Assembly (NCBI GenBank): GCA_030674155.1
Contig: CM060329.1
Location: 14,563,667 to 14,627,666 of the forward strand
Direction: 5' to 3'
DNA: 64,000 nt
Source: Stramonita haemastoma
Taxonomy: Eukaryota > Mollusca > Gastropoda > Neogastropoda > Muricidae
Shown here in pieces: positions 59,390 to 64,000 of this stretch. Numbering within the stretch: the first letter of the stretch is position 1; each line of letters starts with the position of its first letter. A model generated the notes under the pieces. It saw only the letters and a list, made by a program, of their open reading frames with translations. It made no database searches and was not told the origin of the DNA. The position numbers and the translations under genes are program-made.

Positions 59390-60060
59390 ACCATCATTGA
59401 ATAACCAGCTAGAGGTACACTACACCACTGCTGGATTAATTTTGTGGTGTTGAGAGTTGGCTGGTTCTGGGTTATTATACCAAGGATACCACATAGAGAG
59501 CTTCCTACTGCAGACAATAATTGCTTAATCCAGGAATGAGACACAGTGAGATGTCCACCGGGGTAGTGGCCACAGCAACAATGCTCCAAAAATCTTTTTC
59601 CCAGTCATCCTCCAACCCCAAAGAGTTTAATACTAACTGCACACAGTCACACGAATGTATGGTCAACCAAATATGAGGTCAAAGGGAGACCAGAGAAACC
59701 AGAACTACCAAATCACTGATATTTTTCTTTTACTTCATGATGATCTATGTTGGCAAGGATGATGTAACAATGAGCCTCGGGAAGTCGACAGGGTTTTTCT
59801 CTGTGCTTTTGCTTTTCTCTGAGGTCTTTGGGCCTGGTTATTGCCATTTTATAGATTTATACAAATAAAACTATAAAATGGCAATAACCAGGCCAAAAGA
59901 CATCTAGAGTGCTGGTCAAATAATTTAAGCATCTCTCGCAATAGCATCTGTAAAGTAAAATGTATAAAGCTCCATTACGTACTAAACTGTGACTCTTTAA
60001 GTGAATTCATAAACGTCCAGCCATTGACTCCATGTGCTAACCACTGTGCCAGAGTGGTCT
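59390..60060 (-). mobile_element. SINE family 1, diverged copy with internal hairpin
   Basis: Blocks are shared with the 52.0-kb copy: TTATTATACCAAGGATACCA, AGTGGCCACAGCAACAATGC, AAGGATGATGTAACAATGAG and AAAATGTATAAAGCTCCATT. The tRNA-like head is at the right end (GTGCTAACCACTGTGCCAGA); the B box is eroded. A 78-bp hairpin replaces the usual sequence at 59,824-59,901. Confidence 0.78.
59824..59901. repeat. 31-bp stem hairpin with 16-nt loop
   Basis: GGCCTGGTTATTGCCATTTT plus ATAG (59,831-59,854) is exactly inverted at 59,871-59,894. The stem extends outward over GTCTTT with a single mismatch. Loop 59,855-59,870. Confidence 0.9.
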
Positions 60061-60119
60061 GAGTTTTAGAACAAACACATTGTCAAAGTAAGTCATTGTT
60101 AAGTCAGCATTTAAAACAT

Positions 60120-61372
60120 TGCATGTGAGAATCTTGTGCTGAACAGCTGTCATATTTTTAGTGATTTGTTTACTCTGTGTTTAAAAGTGTGCCATGTACC
60201 TAGTCTCTGGAAAAAATTAATAATCTGTCCTGTTCCGAAAAATAATCATCCCAAATCTTTAAATGATTACAGACCAGTAGCTCTCACTCCAATTGTAATG
60301 AAATGCTTTGAAAGAATCATTCTGAAACGACTTCTTTTCTTCACTTCTTCATATCTGGATCCTCTTCAATTTGCTTACGAAGCCAACAGATGCACAAATG
60401 ATGCCACAATTACCTTGCTGCACAATGCCTACTCTCACCTAGAAAAACCTGACTCTTTTGTTCGTATACTTTTCATCAACTTATCTTCTGCCTTTAATAC
60501 CATTCAGCCCCATCTCTTAGCACTCAAACTACTTTCAATAAACGTCTGTCCTCAGCTCATTTTCTGGATGATGAGCTTTTTAACTAATTGTACACAGTTT
60601 TCAAAAAGCAATATCTTCTGAAAGATCTACTTCAACTGGTTCTCCCCAAGGCACTGTTCTGTCCCCCATTCTTTTCACCCTTTACACTAATGACTGCACT
60701 GGTTCTGATCTTATCCCGTTAATTAAGTATTCTGATGACTCTGCTCTGGAAGACCTAACTCCCATGCCATATATTCTGAACAAGTTGAGGAATTTTCCTC
60801 TTGGTGTAAACAGAAGTGTCTTCATTTCAACGTTAAAAAGACAAAATGAATGTTAATTGATTTTCGCAAAAACCCTGAGCCTATACCAAATTTGTAATTG
60901 ATGGTGAAATGGTTGAGCATGTGCATGAATATAAATACCTAGGTACTATTATTGATGATAAACTTAACTTTAATTCTAACAGAAATCTTGTAAATAGAAA
61001 ATGCCATTCGCGCATCCTTTTCCTTCAAAAACTCCGTAGTCTTCAAGTTAATGTTAAAGTTTTACAGAATTTCTACCGAAGCTTTATTGAATCTGTCCTT
61101 TTCTTCTCCTTGATATGTTGGTACAAAAACCTGACCGTCAAAAACAGAACTCTATTGAACAAAATTGTAACAAGATGTGGAAAAATTGTGGGTTGTGAGC
61201 AAGTGAAATTGAGTTGTATGAATGCCGTATGAGAGCCAGAGCCAGACAGATTGTAAGTGATGATAGTCATGTGCTAGCTAAATATTTAGAACTTCTCCCT
61301 TCTCAAAAGCGCCTCAGAGTGCCCAAGTCTAAAACCCTGCGATAGAAAAATAGTCATCAATTCTGCAGCTTA
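60120..61372 (+). pseudogene. LINE family G (Rex1-like) RT, decayed
   Basis: The frame from 60,136 is open for 161 codons: VCHVPSLWKKLIICPVPK, LNDYRPVALTPIVMKCFERI, LDPLQFAYEANRCTNDATIT and RILFINLSSAFNTIQPHLLA (motif A, with Asn in place of the usual Asp at IN-LSSAFNT). After a frameshift, SPQGTVLSPILFTLYTND (motif B, about 60,650) and KYSDDSALED (motif C, YSDD, about 60,728) follow, then FNVKKTK, HEYKYLGTIIDDKLNF (60,925) and LTVKNRTLLNKIVTRCGKIV (61,132). A stop near 60,620 and several frameshifts disable it. The end near 61,345 lacks a clear tail. Confidence 0.82.
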
Positions 61373-61403
61373 ATAAGTGCAAGACAACAAATCTGAATTG
61401 ACC

Positions 61404-62215
<812 letters not shown>

Positions 62216-62234
62216 ATGACCATATATCTCTCTC

Positions 62235-62239
<5 letters not shown>

Positions 62240-62315
<76 letters not shown>

Positions 62316-62360
62316 ATGACAATGACAATGACAAGGACAAGGACAAGGACAAGGACAATG
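62240..62360. repeat. (GA)n and (GACAAN) hexamer array
   Basis: GA (62,240-62,316), then GACAAT/GACAAG hexamers (62,317-62,360), which on the minus strand are the tail of the next retroelement. Confidence 0.95.
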
Positions 62361-62530
62361 GTTTATTTGGATAAGCTTTACCCCATTGAGAAGGGGACAT
62401 AGGGATGGGGACTGGGCACAACACATAAATTGGAAACAAAAATACACTGTCAATGACAGCCCAGATGAACAACATGGCATGGAAATCCACAACATGGGTT
62501 ACCAATAATTGAATAGTATCAGTAATAACT
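62360..62530 (-). mobile_element. Retroelement 3' untranslated end
   Basis: Minus strand: GTCCCCTTCTCAATGGGGTA, AAGCTTATCCAAATAAACC, then CATTGT/CCTTGT hexamers and a TC array: a hairpin-plus-tail terminus like the others here. No coding part is recognised. Confidence 0.5.
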
Positions 62531-62698
62531 ATATATGTGATACAAATTATCATCAGATTCTCGTAATTTGTTTATGATTATACTTATATACGGCAACATC
62601 ATCTGTCATGACACAATTTCAGACTGTCATCGGTCATCATTGGAGCAACTATGACACATATCTACAATCAAATTTTCTTACAGGTTTTAAAGTTGTTG

Positions 62699-62870
62699 TC
62701 ATTGATCTAGCTTACTCAAAAGATTATCCATTCTATTGTTAAACAGGTCATTGATTTCTTTAAAGCTGTTCAAAATATCGCCATTCATGGTTTCTATGGC
62801 CTCACATGTCTGCCCCTCAATAAATTCACCCGAATATTCTGCCTCACTCGGCACATTCAGAACCAGACAC
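62699..62870 (-). pseudogene. Short coiled-coil ORF fragment
   Basis: A minus frame reads VPSEAEYSGEFIEGQTCEAI, then NGDILNSFKEINDLFNNRMD and NLLSKLDQ with a stop at 62,699. It has a heptad-like pattern of Ile/Leu/Phe. It lies on the same strand as the ORF1-like fragment at 63,042-63,480 and may be the end of the same protein, with intervening frameshifts. No family is recognised. Confidence 0.35.
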
Positions 62871-63041
62871 ACTCACTTCTTCCTCACGATCCTCTTTTTC
62901 TCTTTCACACATCTCTCTGCCCTTACTATGCACTCTTGACATCACTATCACATTCCTTCCCTCCATTCCCAACTTCACCACACAACTGATCACTTTCTAT
63001 ATTGTCAAAGTTGACGTAGTCACTGTCTGTCTGTCTGTGTG

Positions 63042-63480
63042 TCAGCAGTCTGTCAAAACAGCTACTTGAAGAAGGAGGGCACAAATTGCACATGGACACA
63101 TCAGTTGGAACGTCAATCTGTGCATGGTTTGCTGCATACTGGGCGGGGTGGGTAAGAATAAACCGGAGGGAGACGGAGCCTGTTTGTTTACCTTTTCATC
63201 AGGGTTTGCTCTGTGTGCTTCTGCACGATTTTTGTCGCGGCACACTTGCGAAAAAGATTTTTTGCGATATGACCTTTGACCTGGGGTGACAGGAAAATGT
63301 TTGTCAGCTCTGCCTGTTCATCTTAGAATTATAACAGTCTGGTCACCTCTACCGTCCACTTTGAATGACGACAGTGTCTGTTCTTGTAATGCGGCATTGA
63401 GCGTACACTCCAAAGTCACTGGGAGTCCTGTGACTGGCATTTTGATGCACAAAAAGAGAAAAAACAACACCACTTTACTC
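63042..63480 (-). pseudogene. ORF1-like fragment with YRKKSxSQ motif
   Basis: Minus strand from about 63,440: MPVTGLPVTLECTLNAALQE, FKVDGRGDQTVIILR with a stop, a frame-consistent continuation TPGQRSYRKKSFSQVCRDKN, RAEAHRANPDEK and SPSGLFLPTPPS. It shares ordered motifs with 7880-8215. It is probably the N-terminal part of a retroelement ORF1; a repeated host-derived exon is the alternative. The first Met has no special support. Confidence 0.45.
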
Positions 63481-63524
63481 ACAGCTCACACAGAAGCGTC
63501 TTGCTGGCAGCCAAGCAGAGCGAG

Positions 63525-63565
63525 CGAGCGAGCGAGAGACGAGAGAGAGAGAGGAGATGTTCGGA

Positions 63566-63656
<91 letters not shown>

Positions 63657-63718
63657 GAGAGAGAGGAGAGGAAAAGTAGGAGAGAGAGAGAGGGAGAGAG
63701 AGAGAGAGAGAGAGAGGA
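63525..63718. repeat. (GA)n / GAGAGG array
   Basis: GA array with periodic GG interruptions, preceded by GAGC tetramers (63,520-63,535). Confidence 0.95.
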
Positions 63719-63775
63719 GACTCATGAAATTTAATGTTACTTCGGCCTTGGGCCACAATACATGGTTGACGTAGG
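63719..63775 (-). mobile_element. Retroelement 3' end with GGCC palindrome
   Basis: Minus strand: ATTGTGGCCCAAGGCCGAAG, then AACATTAAATTTCATGAGTC and a TC array. Same palindrome (63,744-63,754) and arrangement as at 1450 and 10,186. Confidence 0.6.
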
Positions 63776-64000
63776 AGAGATTGACAATTACCACGCGTGG
63801 GCAAAAATCCAAAGAAAATAATACAACTAAGCTAGTTTATATGCAAGGAATAATGAAGACAATGCACAAATACATAATAAGACAAGTGAGTCAAACAAAA
63901 TTAACAAGTGTACCTTCCTTATGACTAAAAAATCATATACACATAGCTACTCAAAATCATATCATAACGATAACCCTTGTCATCGTTTGTAGTAACTTCT
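63776..64000. other. No gene seen
   Basis: A-rich sequence to the window edge; it may be more of the retroelement whose 3' end is at 63,719. Confidence 0.35.

Overview
This 64-kb window looks like animal DNA, most probably from a marine invertebrate; a mollusc, perhaps a gastropod, is my best guess. The signs are extreme microsatellite density, many decayed non-LTR retrotransposons (LINEs), tRNA-headed SINEs with perfect B boxes, a Penelope-like element and a pogo-like DNA transposon. The mollusc guess rests on remembered resemblance of several repeat tails to molluscan repeats and was not checked. I found no convincing intact host gene. Almost every long open frame is either a simple repeat read through or part of a broken retroelement. 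One short candidate terminal exon lies at 2183-2259.

Layout. 0-10.4 kb: LINE and SINE pieces (including an antisense ORF1-region copy at 1-689), large TC/GACA/GGTTT arrays and an acidic-coding GAT minisatellite. 10.9-16.5 kb: the most complete LINE (family A): an L1-type ORF1, endonuclease and reverse transcriptase (RT), split by a nested LINE 3' end with a 14-bp target-site duplication (TSD). 17-24 kb: RNase H LINE remnants, CA/AAT arrays, a TIR-bounded pogo-like element and a perfect 60-bp inverted repeat. 24.3-26.9 kb: mostly unique sequence. 27-37 kb: a retroelement nest on the minus strand, with an RNase H LINE interrupted by a long SINE and by a second LINE, next to an SGNH-hydrolase ORF1. 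38-43 kb: SINEs, a symmetric foldback structure with minisatellite arms, and a poly(A)-tailed retrocopy. 43.7-50 kb: two further LINEs, one nearly intact (CR1/L2-like RT). 50-54.4 kb: SINEs and a textbook twin-primed LINE with a perfect 12-bp TSD. 55-59 kb: CA, GATA and TA arrays and a Penelope-like fragment enclosed by inverted repeats. 59.4-64 kb: a SINE containing a 31-bp hairpin, a Rex1-like LINE, a LINE 3' end and ORF1-like fragments.

How the parts work together. The autonomous players are LINEs (endonuclease, RT, in one family RNase H), a pogo-like transposase relic and a Penelope-like RT linker. The passengers are SINE family 1 (about 0.75 kb, five copies, all on the same strand), SINE family 2 (about 330 bp, about a dozen copies), a third SINE-like repeat and a processed retrocopy. 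Many retroelement 3' ends here finish in short tandem tails that run straight into TC, TG or GGTTT arrays, so retrotransposition appears to seed much of the microsatellite content.

All identifications come from reading motifs and from comparing copies inside the window; no database search was run. Boundaries without a TSD are approximate.
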